A stretch of DNA of 64,000 nucleotides. Source: Burkholderia sp. HI2500 (GTDB taxonomy: Bacteria; Pseudomonadota; Gammaproteobacteria; Burkholderiales; Burkholderiaceae). The position numbers and the translations under genes are program-made. Of the stretch, positions 1 through 8,713 are shown one piece after another; the stretch's first letter is position 1; the number at the start of each line of letters is the position of its first letter. The stretch spans positions 124,001 through 188,000 of the forward strand of contig NZ_NKFL01000007.1 of the NCBI RefSeq assembly GCF_002223055.1, in the 5' to 3' direction. The notes beneath the pieces were generated by a model. That model saw nothing but the letters and a program-made list of their open reading frames with translations, was not told the origin of the DNA and searched no databases.

Positions 1-377
1 ATGAGCGTCTTGAGCGCGGCCAGGTCGTAAGCGGAGCCGGTGCCCGCACCGGTCGTGTCGTTCAGCACCGGCGCGGTGCCGTGCATCATCAGGCCGGCTT
101 TCTCGGCCAGCGTGAGGCGGCCGACCAGATCGCGTGCCCGCACTTCTGCGCTCAGCCGCCAGTCTTCGTAGGGTTCGAGCTGGCCGCTCTTGTCCATGTC
201 CTTGAACTTGAGGCCGTCCTTGGTGATCAGGTTCAGCGTCGTGTAGCCGAAGTCCTGCTGCGTGACCGGCGGGGAAGAGGAGTCGACGCCGCCGCAGGCA
301 AACAGCCCCAGGGTGAGCGCGGTGCCCGACGCGGCCCATGCCGATCGGTGAATGGCTGATCTCGTGATGCGTTGCAT
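1..377 (-). CDS. Glycoside hydrolase family 3 lipoprotein (N-terminal part)
   Basis: The gene runs off the left edge, so only about 125 N-terminal residues are visible. They begin with a basic stretch, a hydrophobic segment and a lipobox (L-F-A-C, cysteine at residue 28), so the product should be an exported lipoprotein. After a Ser/Pro-rich linker comes a segment reading FKDMDKSGQLEPYEDW and then RLTLAEKAGLMMHGT. That is the usual opening of GH3 beta-glucosidase or exo-glycosidase catalytic domains (E-K-x-G-L-M). The catalytic Asp and the C-terminal domain lie outside the window, so substrate cannot be judged. The start is supported by an AGGAGA ribosome binding site five bases upstream. It is transcribed in the same direction as the LysR gene upstream but separated by 132 bp, so probably independently. 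Confidence 0.8.
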   Translation of the reverse strand, partial: MQRITRSAIHRSAWAASGTALTLGLFACGGVDSSSPPVTQQDFGYTTLNLITKDGLKFKDMDKSGQLEPYEDWRLSAEVRARDLVGRLTLAEKAGLMMHGTAPVLNDTTGAGTGSAYDLAALKTL

Positions 378-509
378 GCTTGTCTCCTGAATCGGATTTT
401 TTTGGCGCGGCCGTGATGCATGACGCATGGCCGCCGGCCACTTTACCGAGCTGTTTCAGGGGACGTTTTGCCGCCGGGTGCAGTTTTTGCCCCGCTGGGG
501 CGCGATGTG

Positions 510-1439
510 TCAGGCGATGTGGGGCGTCGAGGTTTCAGGGCCGGCAGGCGCGCCACCCGACGACGCGCCCTTGCGCTCGTCCGCGATCCAGCCGCCGAAC
601 AGCTGGATCTTCTGCTGCTGTTCGGCACCGTCCGGATACACGAAGTAGTAGCCCATCCCCGTCGGCAACGAGATGTCGAACGGCATCACCAGCCGGTGCG
701 CCGCCACGCTTTCGTCCGCGAGCGTCCGGTCGCCGATCGCGACGCCGTAGCCGTCGATCGCCGCGTGCGTCGCGAGATCCAGCGTTTCGAAGCTCAAGCC
801 GCGCGTCGAGTCGACGTGCGGCGCGCCCGCATGGTCGAGCCACCGCTTCCAGTCCCGATGATCGCGGGTCGGATGCAGCAACGTGTGACCGGCCAGGTCG
901 TCGAGACTCGCGAGCGGCTGCCGTGCCGGCAGGCTCGGGGCGCAGACCGGCGTGAGCCGTTCGTCGAACAACGGGATCGCATGCATGTCCGGGCCGGCGC
1001 CGGCCGCGTAGATCACCGCCGCGTCGAACGGCTCCATGCGGAAGTCGACCTGATGATCCCAGGTGGTCGTGATCTGCACCTGCAGTTCGGGATGCTCGGC
1101 CTGGAACCGCATGATGCGCGGCAGCATCCACTGCATCATGCAGGTCGGCACCTTCAGTGCAAGTTCGGTTCGCCTGCGCGACAGGCGCATCGACACCTCC
1201 TCGATGCGCGCGAAGCTTTCGCGCACGGTCGGCAACAGGAGTTCGCCTTCGGCCGTCAGCGTCAGCCCCTTGGGCGTGCGCTTGAACAGCGCGAACTGAT
1301 AGAAGCTCTCGAGCGCGAGGATTTGCCGGCTCACGGCCCCCTGGGTCAGGCACAGGTGCTCGGCGGCGCGCGTGAAGCTGCCGTGACGGGCAACGATGTC
1401 GAAGACCTGCAGCGCGTTGAGGGAGGGGAGTCGTTTCAT
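510..1439 (-). CDS. LysR-family transcriptional regulator, GcvA-type
   Basis: This is a 309-residue protein of normal LysR length. Residues 1-62 form the winged helix-turn-helix (LNALQVFDIVARHGSFTRAAEHL, then LTQGAVSRQI). The rest is the periplasmic-binding-protein-like effector domain. The wording of the helix and the DxRGLSFETLDLA segment resemble the GcvA branch of LysR proteins. The ATG at 1439 puts the helix-turn-helix at the expected distance from the N-terminus. An upstream in-frame start at 1565 would overlap the transporter ATPase gene and is unlikely. It lies 49 bp downstream of the amino-acid ABC transporter genes in the same direction, so it may be co-transcribed and regulate that transporter. 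The inducer is unknown. Confidence 0.88.
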   Translation of the reverse strand: MKRLPSLNALQVFDIVARHGSFTRAAEHLCLTQGAVSRQILALESFYQFALFKRTPKGLTLTAEGELLLPTVRESFARIEEVSMRLSRRRTELALKVPTCMMQWMLPRIMRFQAEHPELQVQITTTWDHQVDFRMEPFDAAVIYAAGAGPDMHAIPLFDERLTPVCAPSLPARQPLASLDDLAGHTLLHPTRDHRDWKRWLDHAGAPHVDSTRGLSFETLDLATHAAIDGYGVAIGDRTLADESVAAHRLVMPFDISLPTGMGYYFVYPDGAEQQQKIQLFGGWIADERKGASSGGAPAGPETSTPHIA

Positions 1440-1488
1440 CGGGAGAGTCGGGGTGGAACGGGCGCGCGACGGCGCGCCACGGTATCGC

Positions 1489-2214
1489 TCAGTGCAGGAT
1501 CTTCGCGAGGAAGTCCTTCGCGCGCTCCGATTTCGGATTCGAGAAGAAATCGTCCTTGCGGTCATCCTCGACGATCGCGCCCTGGTCCATGAAAATCACG
1601 CGATGGGCGACCTTCTTCGCGAAGCCCATCTCGTGCGTGACGACCATCATCGTCATCCCTTCCTGCGCGAGCTCGACCATCACGTCGAGTACTTCGTTGA
1701 TCATCTCGGGGTCGAGCGCGGACGTCGGCTCGTCGAACAGCATCGCGACCGGGTCCATCGACAGCGCGCGCGCGATCGCGACACGCTGCTGCTGGCCGCC
1801 CGACAGCTGGCCCGGGAACTTGTGCGCATGCGCCTTCAGGCCGACGCGCTCGAGCAGCTTCAGGCCCTTCTCGTTCGCCTCGTCCTTGCCGCGGCCGAGC
1901 ACCTTGATCTGCGCGAGCGTCAGGTTCTCGGTGATCGACAGGTGCGGGAACAGCTCGAAATGCTGGAACACCATCCCGACCTTCGAGCGCAGCTTCGACA
2001 GGTTCGTCTTCCTGTCGCCGACCGACTGGCCGTTCACGAGGATCCCGCCCTGCTGGAACGGCTCGAGGCCGTTCACGGTCTTGATCAGCGTGGATTTGCC
2101 CGAGCCCGACGGGCCGCACACGACGACCACTTCGCCTTTCCTGACCTCGGTCGTGCAGTCGGTGAGAACCTGAAACGGGCCGTACCACTTCGAAACGTTG
2201 CTGATGGAAATCAT
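1489..2214 (-). CDS. Polar amino-acid ABC transporter ATP-binding protein (GltL/GlnQ type)
   Basis: This 241-residue ATPase has every ABC motif: Walker [10 protein letters not shown], signature [10 protein letters not shown], Walker [15 protein letters not shown] and the switch histidine in VVTHEMGFA. From the opening [16 protein letters not shown] to the closing [10 protein letters not shown] it tracks the glutamate/aspartate transporter ATPase GltL of enterobacteria very closely. The same ATPase type also serves arginine, histidine and glutamine systems, so substrate cannot be read from it. It is the fourth gene of a minus-strand set of binding protein, two permeases and ATPase, 40 bp downstream of the second permease. 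It acts at the cytoplasmic face of the inner membrane and powers uptake. Confidence 0.93.
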   Translation of the reverse strand: MISISNVSKWYGPFQVLTDCTTEVRKGEVVVVCGPSGSGKSTLIKTVNGLEPFQQGGILVNGQSVGDRKTNLSKLRSKVGMVFQHFELFPHLSITENLTLAQIKVLGRGKDEANEKGLKLLERVGLKAHAHKFPGQLSGGQQQRVAIARALSMDPVAMLFDEPTSALDPEMINEVLDVMVELAQEGMTMMVVTHEMGFAKKVAHRVIFMDQGAIVEDDRKDDFFSNPKSERAKDFLAKILH

Positions 2215-2254
2215 GGAAGTTCCTGGATCGTAATGAAGCGCGCGCGGCGCCGGT

Positions 2255-2911
2255 TCAGCGTGCCTTCGCGACGCGATAGCGACCTTCGAGCACGCGGGCG
2301 TACCACGTCAGCGGGAAGCACATCGCGAAGTAGAGCAGCGCGACCATCGCGTAGATCGGAAACGGCTTGAATACCGCGTTGGTGATGATGTTGCCCGTCT
2401 TGGTCAGTTCGGTCAGCCCGATGATCGACGTCAGCGCGGTGCTCTTGACGGCCTGCACGAGGAAGCCGACGGTCGGCGGCAGCGCGATCTTCCACGCCTG
2501 CGGCCACACCACGTAGCGCAGTTGCTGGGTCCACGTCATGCCGAGGCTGGCCGCCGCGTGCCACTGGCCGCGCGGTACCGCGTCGACGCAGCCGCGCCAG
2601 ATGTCGGTCAGATACGCGCTGGCGTTCAGCGTCAGCACGACCGACGCGGCCACCCACGGCGTCACGTCGATGCCGACGAGCGGCAGCCCGAAGAAGCCGA
2701 GGAACAGCTGCATCAGCAACGGCGTGCCCTGGAAAACCTCGACGTACAGGACCACGAAACGACGCAGCGCGGCCGACGCCGAGACGCGCATCGCCAGCAG
2801 CGCGAACCCGGCGACGCTGCCGCCGACGAACGTGATCAGCGACAGCAGCAGGGTCCAGCGCGCGGCGAGCAGCAGGTTCCACGCGATGTCCTGGAAGGTG
2901 AATTCGATCAT
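2255..2911 (-). CDS. Polar amino-acid ABC transporter permease
   Basis: This 218-residue inner-membrane permease belongs to the His/Glu/Gln/Arg/opine subfamily. Residues 10-40 form a first membrane helix ([19 protein letters not shown]). The characteristic [20 protein letters not shown] segment follows, and the EAA-type cytoplasmic loop can be read in the middle ([19 protein letters not shown], then [16 protein letters not shown]). This loop contacts the ATPase. Its start overlaps the stop of the preceding permease by four bases (ATGA), the usual sign of translational coupling. The two permeases should form the heterodimeric channel of the transporter encoded between 1489 and 4540. Confidence 0.92.
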   Translation of the reverse strand: MIEFTFQDIAWNLLLAARWTLLLSLITFVGGSVAGFALLAMRVSASAALRRFVVLYVEVFQGTPLLMQLFLGFFGLPLVGIDVTPWVAASVVLTLNASAYLTDIWRGCVDAVPRGQWHAAASLGMTWTQQLRYVVWPQAWKIALPPTVGFLVQAVKSTALTSIIGLTELTKTGNIITNAVFKPFPIYAMVALLYFAMCFPLTWYARVLEGRYRVAKAR

Positions 2912-3672
2912 CGTGCACGCTCCGTCGACAGGCGGGTTTCAGGGGAACGGGCCCGCCATGCGAGGCGGGCAAAGCAGCCGCGTCGCGACGCGGCCGTCGC
3001 GCCGCGCTGCATGCGGCCCGAAAACAGGCGCCGGCCGATACGATTGAGCAGCATGCGCAGCGCGATCGACAGCAACAGGTAGATCGCGGTCACGACGATG
3101 TAGATCTCGAACGCACGGAAATTGCGCGACTGGATGAAGTTCGCCGCATAGGTCAGGTCGGGCACCGAGATCTGCGAGACGACCGCGGAGCCGAGCATCA
3201 CGATCAGCACCTGCCCGAGCAGCGCGGGGTACACGTTCGCGAGCGCCTGCGGCAGCACGACGTGACCGAACACTTGCCGGCCGTGCAGCCCGAGCGCGCG
3301 CGCCGCCTGCACCTGCCCGTGCGGCACCGATTCGATGCCGGCGCGCAGGATCTCGACCGCGTACGCGCCCAGGTTGACCGTCATCGCCAGCACGGCCGCC
3401 TGCGCTTCGTCGATGTGCACGCCGATCCCGGGCAGCCCGAAGAAGATGAAGAACAGCTGGACCAGGAACGGCGTATTGCGGATCAGCTCGACGTAGGCCG
3501 CGACGAGCGTGCGTGCCCAGCGCGGGCCGGCGAGCGCGACCCACGCGCCGGTGGTGCCGATCAGGCCGCCCAGCACGGTGGCAGCCGCGGTGAGGCCGAG
3601 CGTCACGCCGATCCCGCGCGCGAGCATGCCGGCGTAGAGGCCGAAGTCGCTGAAGTCGAACACGTAGGTCAT
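2908..3672 (-). CDS. Polar amino-acid ABC transporter permease
   Basis: The 254-residue product is the partner permease of the same transporter. It starts with an aromatic stretch (MTYVFDFSDFGLYAGML) and hydrophobic helices. It carries the family motif VELIRNTPFLVQLFFIFFGLPG and the EAA-type loop (GIESVPHGQVQAARALGLHG, then VLPQALANVYPALLGQ). The C-terminus has an unusual basic extension of about 35 residues after the last helix, past the point where homologues usually stop. The start at 3672 fits the N-terminal helix; the in-frame start at 3765 would lie inside the binding-protein gene. It is 43 bp downstream of the binding-protein gene. Confidence 0.92.
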   Translation of the reverse strand: MTYVFDFSDFGLYAGMLARGIGVTLGLTAAATVLGGLIGTTGAWVALAGPRWARTLVAAYVELIRNTPFLVQLFFIFFGLPGIGVHIDEAQAAVLAMTVNLGAYAVEILRAGIESVPHGQVQAARALGLHGRQVFGHVVLPQALANVYPALLGQVLIVMLGSAVVSQISVPDLTYAANFIQSRNFRAFEIYIVVTAIYLLLSIALRMLLNRIGRRLFSGRMQRGATAASRRGCFARLAWRARSPETRLSTERAR

Positions 3673-3715
3673 CGCGATGCCTTTCGTCGTGAATGCGTGG
3701 CGGGGGCGGCGCGCA

Positions 3716-4540
3716 TCACAGGTCGGCCGGCAGTGCCGCGTGCAGCCACTTCTGCGACAACGCATTCAACGTGCCGCTCTTGCGGGCGCCGGCGATCGCG
3801 TCGTTGACCTTCTGCATCAGGCGCGGCTCGTTCTTGTTCAGGCCGACGTGGTCGGGCGAGCTGAACAGCGAGAACTTCTGCTCCGGATCGATCGACGGAT
3901 GGCGCGCGATGATCGTCGCGCCGACGTCGTTGCCGACCACGAGCAGTTGCGCCTGCCCCGACAGGAACGCCGCGATCGCGCCGTTCGGGTCGTCGAAGCG
4001 CTTGATCGTCGCGCTCGGCGGCGCGACCTTGCTCACGCTGAGATCCTCGAGCGTGCCGCGCGCGACCGCGACCGATTTGCCGGCGAGATCGGCGTTGCCC
4101 TTCACGGCCAGCGATTTCGGGCCGAACACCGCGAGGTAGTACGGGGCATACGCGTTCGAGAAGTCGATCACTTTCGCGCGTTCCGGCGTCTGCCCGACCG
4201 ACAGCAGCATGTCGGTCTTGCGGTCGGCGAGATAGGCCATCCGGTTGTCGCCGGTGACCTGCACGAGTTCGACTTTCGCATTGAGTGCGCGGCCGATCAG
4301 GTTCGCCATGTCGATGTCGTAGCCTTGCGGCTTCATGTCCGGGCCGATCGAGCCGAACGGCGGGTAGTCCTCGAACACGCCGATACGCACGACGCCCGAT
4401 TTCGCGATCGTGTCGAGCGCGTCGGCATGCGCGAGCGGCGCGAACGCGGCAAGGGCCGCGGTGCCGGCGCAGGCGCAGAGGAGGACGGTACGGGCGAGCA
4501 GGCGCTGCACGTGACGGGTGGCTTGGGACGTTGCGTTCAT
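3716..4540 (-). CDS. Amino-acid ABC transporter periplasmic binding protein (SBP family 3)
   Basis: The 274-residue protein opens with a classical Sec signal peptide ending in PLAHA near residue 40. The mature part is a family 3 bacterial binding protein: SGVVRIGVFEDYPPFGSIG, then PQGYDIDMANLIGRAL, then a ligand-loop region DMLLSVGQTPERAKVIDFSNAY. These are hallmark segments of polar amino-acid receptors. The spacing of a GAGG ribosome binding site upstream of 4540 supports that start. It is the first gene of the five-gene set with two permeases, ATPase and LysR regulator. Neighbouring decarboxylase and aldehyde dehydrogenase genes suggest arginine or a related guanidino compound as a ligand, but this is inference. 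Confidence 0.92.
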   Translation of the reverse strand: MNATSQATRHVQRLLARTVLLCACAGTAALAAFAPLAHADALDTIAKSGVVRIGVFEDYPPFGSIGPDMKPQGYDIDMANLIGRALNAKVELVQVTGDNRMAYLADRKTDMLLSVGQTPERAKVIDFSNAYAPYYLAVFGPKSLAVKGNADLAGKSVAVARGTLEDLSVSKVAPPSATIKRFDDPNGAIAAFLSGQAQLLVVGNDVGATIIARHPSIDPEQKFSLFSSPDHVGLNKNEPRLMQKVNDAIAGARKSGTLNALSQKWLHAALPADL

Positions 4541-4589
4541 GGTGAGATCCTCGTGGCTGGGCTGGAGTGCGCGGGAGAAAGACAGGAAA

Positions 4590-5660
4590 TCAGGCGCCGC
4601 GGGCGGCGATGAGCTTGCAGGCATGGGCGGGCAGTTCCGCGAGCACCGGCATGCCGACGTGGAGGTCGGGCGTCTCGCGCGGCGTCGTCGCGGCCGTCAG
4701 CGTGAAGCCGCGGCAGTCGATCGTCGCTTCGATCGACGCGCCGACGTCGCGCACGAACGTGATCGTGCCCGCCAGCGTATTCGGTGCCGCAGCCGGCTGG
4801 CCGGGGCGCACGCAGACGTCCTCGGGACGAATCAGCAGGCGCACGCCATCGGTCGCGCGCGGCGTGTCCGGTGCGCGCCGGATCGCGAGACGCTGCCCGC
4901 CGGGCAGCACGATGGCGTCGTCGCCGTCGCACGCGACCGGCAGGATGTTGCCGAGGCCGATGAAGTCCGCGACGAATTCGTTGACCGGATCGCGATAGAT
5001 GTCGAGCGGCCGGCCGACCTGCTGGATCCGGCCTTTTTCCATCACGACGATCTCGTCGGCCATCGTCATTGCTTCGCGCTGGTCGTGCGTGACCATGATC
5101 GTCGTGATGCCGAGCCGTTGCTGGAGCAGCCGGATCTCGACCTGCATCGCTTCGCGCAGCTTCGCGTCGAGTGCCGACAACGGTTCGTCGAGCAGCAGCA
5201 GGCGCGGCGACGATGCGATCGCGCGTGCAATCGCGACGCGCTGGCGCTGCCCGCCCGACAGCTGCGTGACGAGCCGGTCGGCCATGTGCGGCAGCTGGAT
5301 CAGCTCGAGCAGCTCGGCCACGCGCCGCGCCTGCGCGGCCTTGTCCGTCTTGCGCAGCCGCAGCGGATACGCGATGTTCTGCGCGACCGTCATGTGCGGA
5401 AACAGCGCGAGCGACTGGAACACCATGCCGAAGTCGCGCCGGTTGGCGGGTACGTGCGTGAGGTCGCGGCCGGCGAACGTCAGCGTGCCGGCGGTCGGCG
5501 TCTCGAGGCCGGCGATGATCCGCATCAGCGTGGTCTTGCCGCAGCCGGACGGGCCGAGAAAGCAGACGAGCTTGCCGTCCGGCACCGACAGGTCGACGTG
5601 ATCGACCGCATACGCGTGATGGAAGCGCTTCGTCACGTTCTGGAGGGTGAGCTGGGTCAT
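4590..5660 (-). CDS. ABC transporter ATP-binding protein, PotA/FbpC type
   Basis: This 356-residue ATPase has Walker A GPSGCGKTT, signature QLSGGQRQRVA, Walker B LLLLDEPLSALD and the switch His in VTHDQREA. A C-terminal regulatory OB-type (TOBE) domain follows from about residue 240 (GNILPVACDGDDAIVL, then LLIRPEDVCVRPG). That layout is typical of importers for spermidine/putrescine, ferric iron, phosphonate and related solutes rather than amino acids. It ends 49 bp before the start of the amino-acid binding protein and begins 40 bp downstream of its permease. All genes point the same way, so the two transporters may share a transcript. Closest functional guess: a polyamine or guanidino-compound importer. 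Confidence 0.92.
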   Translation of the reverse strand: MTQLTLQNVTKRFHHAYAVDHVDLSVPDGKLVCFLGPSGCGKTTLMRIIAGLETPTAGTLTFAGRDLTHVPANRRDFGMVFQSLALFPHMTVAQNIAYPLRLRKTDKAAQARRVAELLELIQLPHMADRLVTQLSGGQRQRVAIARAIASSPRLLLLDEPLSALDAKLREAMQVEIRLLQQRLGITTIMVTHDQREAMTMADEIVVMEKGRIQQVGRPLDIYRDPVNEFVADFIGLGNILPVACDGDDAIVLPGGQRLAIRRAPDTPRATDGVRLLIRPEDVCVRPGQPAAAPNTLAGTITFVRDVGASIEATIDCRGFTLTAATTPRETPDLHVGMPVLAELPAHACKLIAARGA

Positions 5661-5700
5661 GAGGGTTCCTTGCACGGGCGAGGGCGGGGCGGCGTGCGCG

Positions 5701-6543
5701 TCAGAGCGCGACACCCTTGTCGCCGACGAGTTTTTCGAGCATCCAGATCAGCGCGAAGTCGATCGCGACGGTGAACACGGCGAAGCAGAACACGGTCGGG
5801 TCGAGCGACGAGACGGTGCGGCTGTAGAGCCAGACCGGCAGCGTCATCGTGTCGATGCTGTACAGGAAGAACGTCACCGTGAATTCGTTGAACGACACGA
5901 TGAACGCGAACAGCATGCCGGCGAGGATGCCGGGCCGCATCAGCGGCAGCACGACGTCGACGAGCGCGCGGCGCGGGCTCGCGCCCATCAGGCACGCGGC
6001 TTCCTCGAAATCGGGGCCGATCGACGCGACCGACGCCGCGCAGTTCTTCACCGTGAACGGCAGCGTCAGGATCACGTGCGCGACGACGAGCCGCACGATG
6101 CCGAGTTCGACCGGCAGCGCGTTGAACACGATCAGCAGCGCGAGGCCGAGCATCACCAGCGGATAGACGATCGGCAATGCGACGAGCTGCTCGACGAGCG
6201 CCCGGCCGCGAAAGCGGTAGCGGGACAGCGCGTAAGCCGCGGGCACCGACACGGCGGTCGCGATCAGCATCGTCGCGACCGCGACGACGAGGCTCGTCGT
6301 CAGCGCGGCGCCCATCGATTGCGCGCTGCCCGCATCGGACGACACGAACGTCTGCCACGCGGCGCGATACCAGTGCAGGCTGAATTCGCGCGGCGGGAAT
6401 TCGAGCGTGCCCGATGCGCCGAACGACATCGTGATCATCGTCAGGATCGGCAGCGCCGCGAGCAGCAGCACGAGCGTCGCGAGCGCGCCGGTCACGCGTC
6501 CGAGGCGGCCGGGCATGGGCGCGCGCAGGAGCAGGGCATTCAT
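5701..6543 (-). CDS. ABC transporter permease (PotC-type)
   Basis: This 280-residue permease has about six membrane helices. The binding-protein-dependent transport loop is visible as EEAACLMGASPRRALVDVVLPLMRPGI (read in two parts, EAA-like AACLMGAS and LPLMRPG). The N-terminal region has the periplasmic loop FPPREFSLHWYRAAW, typical of PotC-like subunits. Its start overlaps the stop of the other permease gene by four bases, so the two are translationally coupled. It should pair with the permease at 6540-7463 and the ATPase at 4590-5660. Confidence 0.92.
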   Translation of the reverse strand: MNALLLRAPMPGRLGRVTGALATLVLLLAALPILTMITMSFGASGTLEFPPREFSLHWYRAAWQTFVSSDAGSAQSMGAALTTSLVVAVATMLIATAVSVPAAYALSRYRFRGRALVEQLVALPIVYPLVMLGLALLIVFNALPVELGIVRLVVAHVILTLPFTVKNCAASVASIGPDFEEAACLMGASPRRALVDVVLPLMRPGILAGMLFAFIVSFNEFTVTFFLYSIDTMTLPVWLYSRTVSSLDPTVFCFAVFTVAIDFALIWMLEKLVGDKGVAL

Positions 6544-7463
6544 CGGTTCACCTCGTCGGCGCGTTGCAGGGTGCGCACGAGGCGCTGCGAAACCGCCATC
6601 ACGACGAGCGTCGCACCCATCAGCACGACACCGGATGCCGACGCGGCGGGCCAGTTGAGCAGCGGTGCGACCTGGTCGTGCACGAGCACGGCGAGCATCG
6701 GCACGCGCCGGCCGCCGAGCAGCAGCGGCACCGCGAACGCGCTGGCGTTGTACGCGAACACGAGCAGCGCGCCGGAGACGAGGCCGGGCATCGCGAGCGG
6801 CAAGGTCACATGCCGCAGCGTCTGCCAGCGGCTCGCGCCGAGCGTCGCGGCGGCTTCGTCGTAGGCGCGGGACACCGCGCGCAGCGCGCTCGACAGCGGC
6901 AGCACGGCGAGCGGGAACGCGGTCTGGATCAGGCCGAGCAGCACGCCGTGCTCGCGGTACAGCAGCTGCAGCGGCCGCCCGATCACGCCGCCGGCCAGCA
7001 GCGCGCGGTTGAGCAACCCGGCCGGGCCGAGCATCACGAGCCAACCATAGCCTTGCAGCAGCAGGTTCACGAGCAGCGGCAACAGCACGCCCGCGAGCAG
7101 CAACCGGCGCGCGAGCCGCGATTCGGTCCGCGCCATCGCGAGCGCCACCGGGATCGCCAGCAGCACCGCGCACACCATGCTCTGGAACGCGAGGCGCAGC
7201 GTGAGCCACAACGACGTCGTGAAGTACGGGTCGGCGAGGTCGAGATAGTTCTGCAGCGTGAAGGTCCGCCATTCGTCACCGGACACGCCGACGCTCATGC
7301 GCAATACCGTGACCGTCGCGGCGGCGAGCACCGCGAGGAACGCGAGGATCGGCGCGAGCAGCAGCCAGGGCGGCACGCCGGGCAGCGCGGGCGCATCGGC
7401 GCCCGCGCCGGCCGTGCCGGCGGCGGCCGGCGCGGCGTCTCGGGGAGAGGACAGGGAGGCCAT
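6540..7463 (-). CDS. ABC transporter permease (PotB-type)
   Basis: The 307-residue product carries an Ala/Gly/Pro-rich cytoplasmic N-terminus of about 50 residues. A first helix (WLLLAPILAFLAVLAAATVTVL), a large periplasmic loop (TFTLQNYLDLADPYF) and further helices follow, with the EAA loop YDEAAATLGASRWQTLRHV near residue 215. That is the PotB/CysT-like partner of the coupled PotC-like permease. The start at 7463 is supported by an AGGGAGG ribosome binding site and lies only five bases from the stop of the binding-protein gene, indicating one operon. Confidence 0.92.
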   Translation of the reverse strand: MASLSSPRDAAPAAAGTAGAGADAPALPGVPPWLLLAPILAFLAVLAAATVTVLRMSVGVSGDEWRTFTLQNYLDLADPYFTTSLWLTLRLAFQSMVCAVLLAIPVALAMARTESRLARRLLLAGVLLPLLVNLLLQGYGWLVMLGPAGLLNRALLAGGVIGRPLQLLYREHGVLLGLIQTAFPLAVLPLSSALRAVSRAYDEAAATLGASRWQTLRHVTLPLAMPGLVSGALLVFAYNASAFAVPLLLGGRRVPMLAVLVHDQVAPLLNWPAASASGVVLMGATLVVMAVSQRLVRTLQRADEVNR

Positions 7464-7467
7464 GTCG

Positions 7468-8565
7468 TTACGCCGAGAAGAGGCCTGTGTAGCGCTTGAT
7501 CCACGCCGGCTGCACGGCCGCGAGCGCCTTGTCGTCATGAAGCACGGCTTTCTCCGCGATCTGCTGCGGCGACGGCACGAACGCGCGGCTTTCCGCGGGA
7601 ATCACGGCCTTGCCGTTCACGGGGCCGTTCAGCACGTCGGCCGCCATCCGGCCCTGCACGCCGGCGTCGAGCGAATGATTGATGAACGCGTGGATCAGGT
7701 CGAGGTCGCCCGGGTGCGCCTTCGGGATCACGGTGAACATCAGCTGCGTCGCGAAGCCTTCCTTCATCCCGTACGTCACGCCCATCTTGTAGTCGGGCTT
7801 GCGGATCTGGTCCGGGAAGAACGCGGGCGAATAGATGCCGCCGAGGTCGAGCGAGCCCGTGCGGAACAGGTCGGCGACCTGGTTCGGGTTTTCGCCGAGG
7901 GTCATCACGCGGTCCTTCAGTTGCGCGAGCTTCCGGAATCCCGGATCGATGTTCTGCTGCGAACCGCCGGCCAGCTTCGCCGCGATGATCGCGAGGTCGA
8001 CCGCTTCCGCCCACTCGGGCGGCGGCAGGAACAGGCGGCCCGCATATTTCGGATCCCACAGCGCCTCGTAGCTCGACGGTGCGCTCTTCACGGTCGCCGT
8101 GTTGTAGATCAGCCCGTCCGACCACAGCAGGTAGCCGATGCCGAAGCCGTTCGCGCCGGTGCGGTACTGCGGTGCGACGTCCTTCAGGTTCGGCAGCCGG
8201 TTCAGGTCGGGCTTCGCGAGCAGGCCCGCTTCCGCGAGGCCGGCCGCGCCGACGCCGGCCAGCGTGATGACGTCGTAGGTCGGCCGCTCGCCCGCGGCCT
8301 TGACCTTCGCGACCATCCCCGACGTGCCGTCCGCGCGATCGGCGATCACGCGTGCGCCGGTCTGCTTGCTGAAGCTCTCCGCGATGTTGCGCAGCGCGGC
8401 CGCGCCGGTATCGTCGGACCACGTGAGCAGGCGCAGCGTCTTGCCTGAGAAACTGCTCGTCTGTGCCTTCGCAGTACTGATGAATGGCATCGGAAGGGCG
8501 GATGCAGCGAGCGCCGTGCCGAGGGTTTTGATCACCTGCCTTCTGCCCGCCTTGAAGTGTTGCAT
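7468..8565 (-). CDS. ABC transporter periplasmic binding protein, spermidine/putrescine (PotD) type
   Basis: The 365-residue protein starts with a signal peptide containing twin arginines (GRRQVIKTLGTALAASALP), so export may be by Tat or Sec. Cleavage is probable after the KAQ near residue 36. The mature domain opens with LRLLTWSDDTGAAAL and continues with a PotD/FbpA-like fold (YDVITLAGVGAAGLAEAG, SAPSSYEALWDPKYAGRL). This family binds polyamines, iron or organic acids. A GGAG ribosome binding site precedes 8565. It is the first gene of the second transporter and has its own 148-bp upstream gap with a candidate operator, so it probably has its own promoter. Ligand is unknown; a guanidino or amine compound would fit its neighbours. 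Confidence 0.9.
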   Translation of the reverse strand: MQHFKAGRRQVIKTLGTALAASALPMPFISTAKAQTSSFSGKTLRLLTWSDDTGAAALRNIAESFSKQTGARVIADRADGTSGMVAKVKAAGERPTYDVITLAGVGAAGLAEAGLLAKPDLNRLPNLKDVAPQYRTGANGFGIGYLLWSDGLIYNTATVKSAPSSYEALWDPKYAGRLFLPPPEWAEAVDLAIIAAKLAGGSQQNIDPGFRKLAQLKDRVMTLGENPNQVADLFRTGSLDLGGIYSPAFFPDQIRKPDYKMGVTYGMKEGFATQLMFTVIPKAHPGDLDLIHAFINHSLDAGVQGRMAADVLNGPVNGKAVIPAESRAFVPSPQQIAEKAVLHDDKALAAVQPAWIKRYTGLFSA

Positions 8566-8676
8566 GGCCGTCTCCTGATGAACGATGCCGGGTGGTTCGA
8601 TGCCGGGCGCCGACTGCGGCGCGGGGTGTGGAGGAACTGTAGGGAGGTCAAATTTCCGCAACAAACGAAATATCCG

Positions 8677-8704
8677 CATGCGCGGCATGACATAAACGCA
8701 TGGC
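8677..8704 (-). promoter_or_regulatory. Candidate operator, copy 1 of a duplicated 28-bp motif
   Basis: The + strand reads CATGCGCGGCATGA, seven bases, then GCATGGC. The first 13 bases form the inverted repeat CATGC-GCG-GCATG. The identical arrangement, with the same seven-base gap, occurs at 11985-12012. This copy is 112 bp upstream of the start of the PotD-type binding protein and the other is 108 bp upstream of the decarboxylase. The matching position upstream of two functionally linked genes suggests a shared regulator, whose identity is unknown. Confidence 0.55.
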
Positions 8705-8713
8705 CCGGCGACC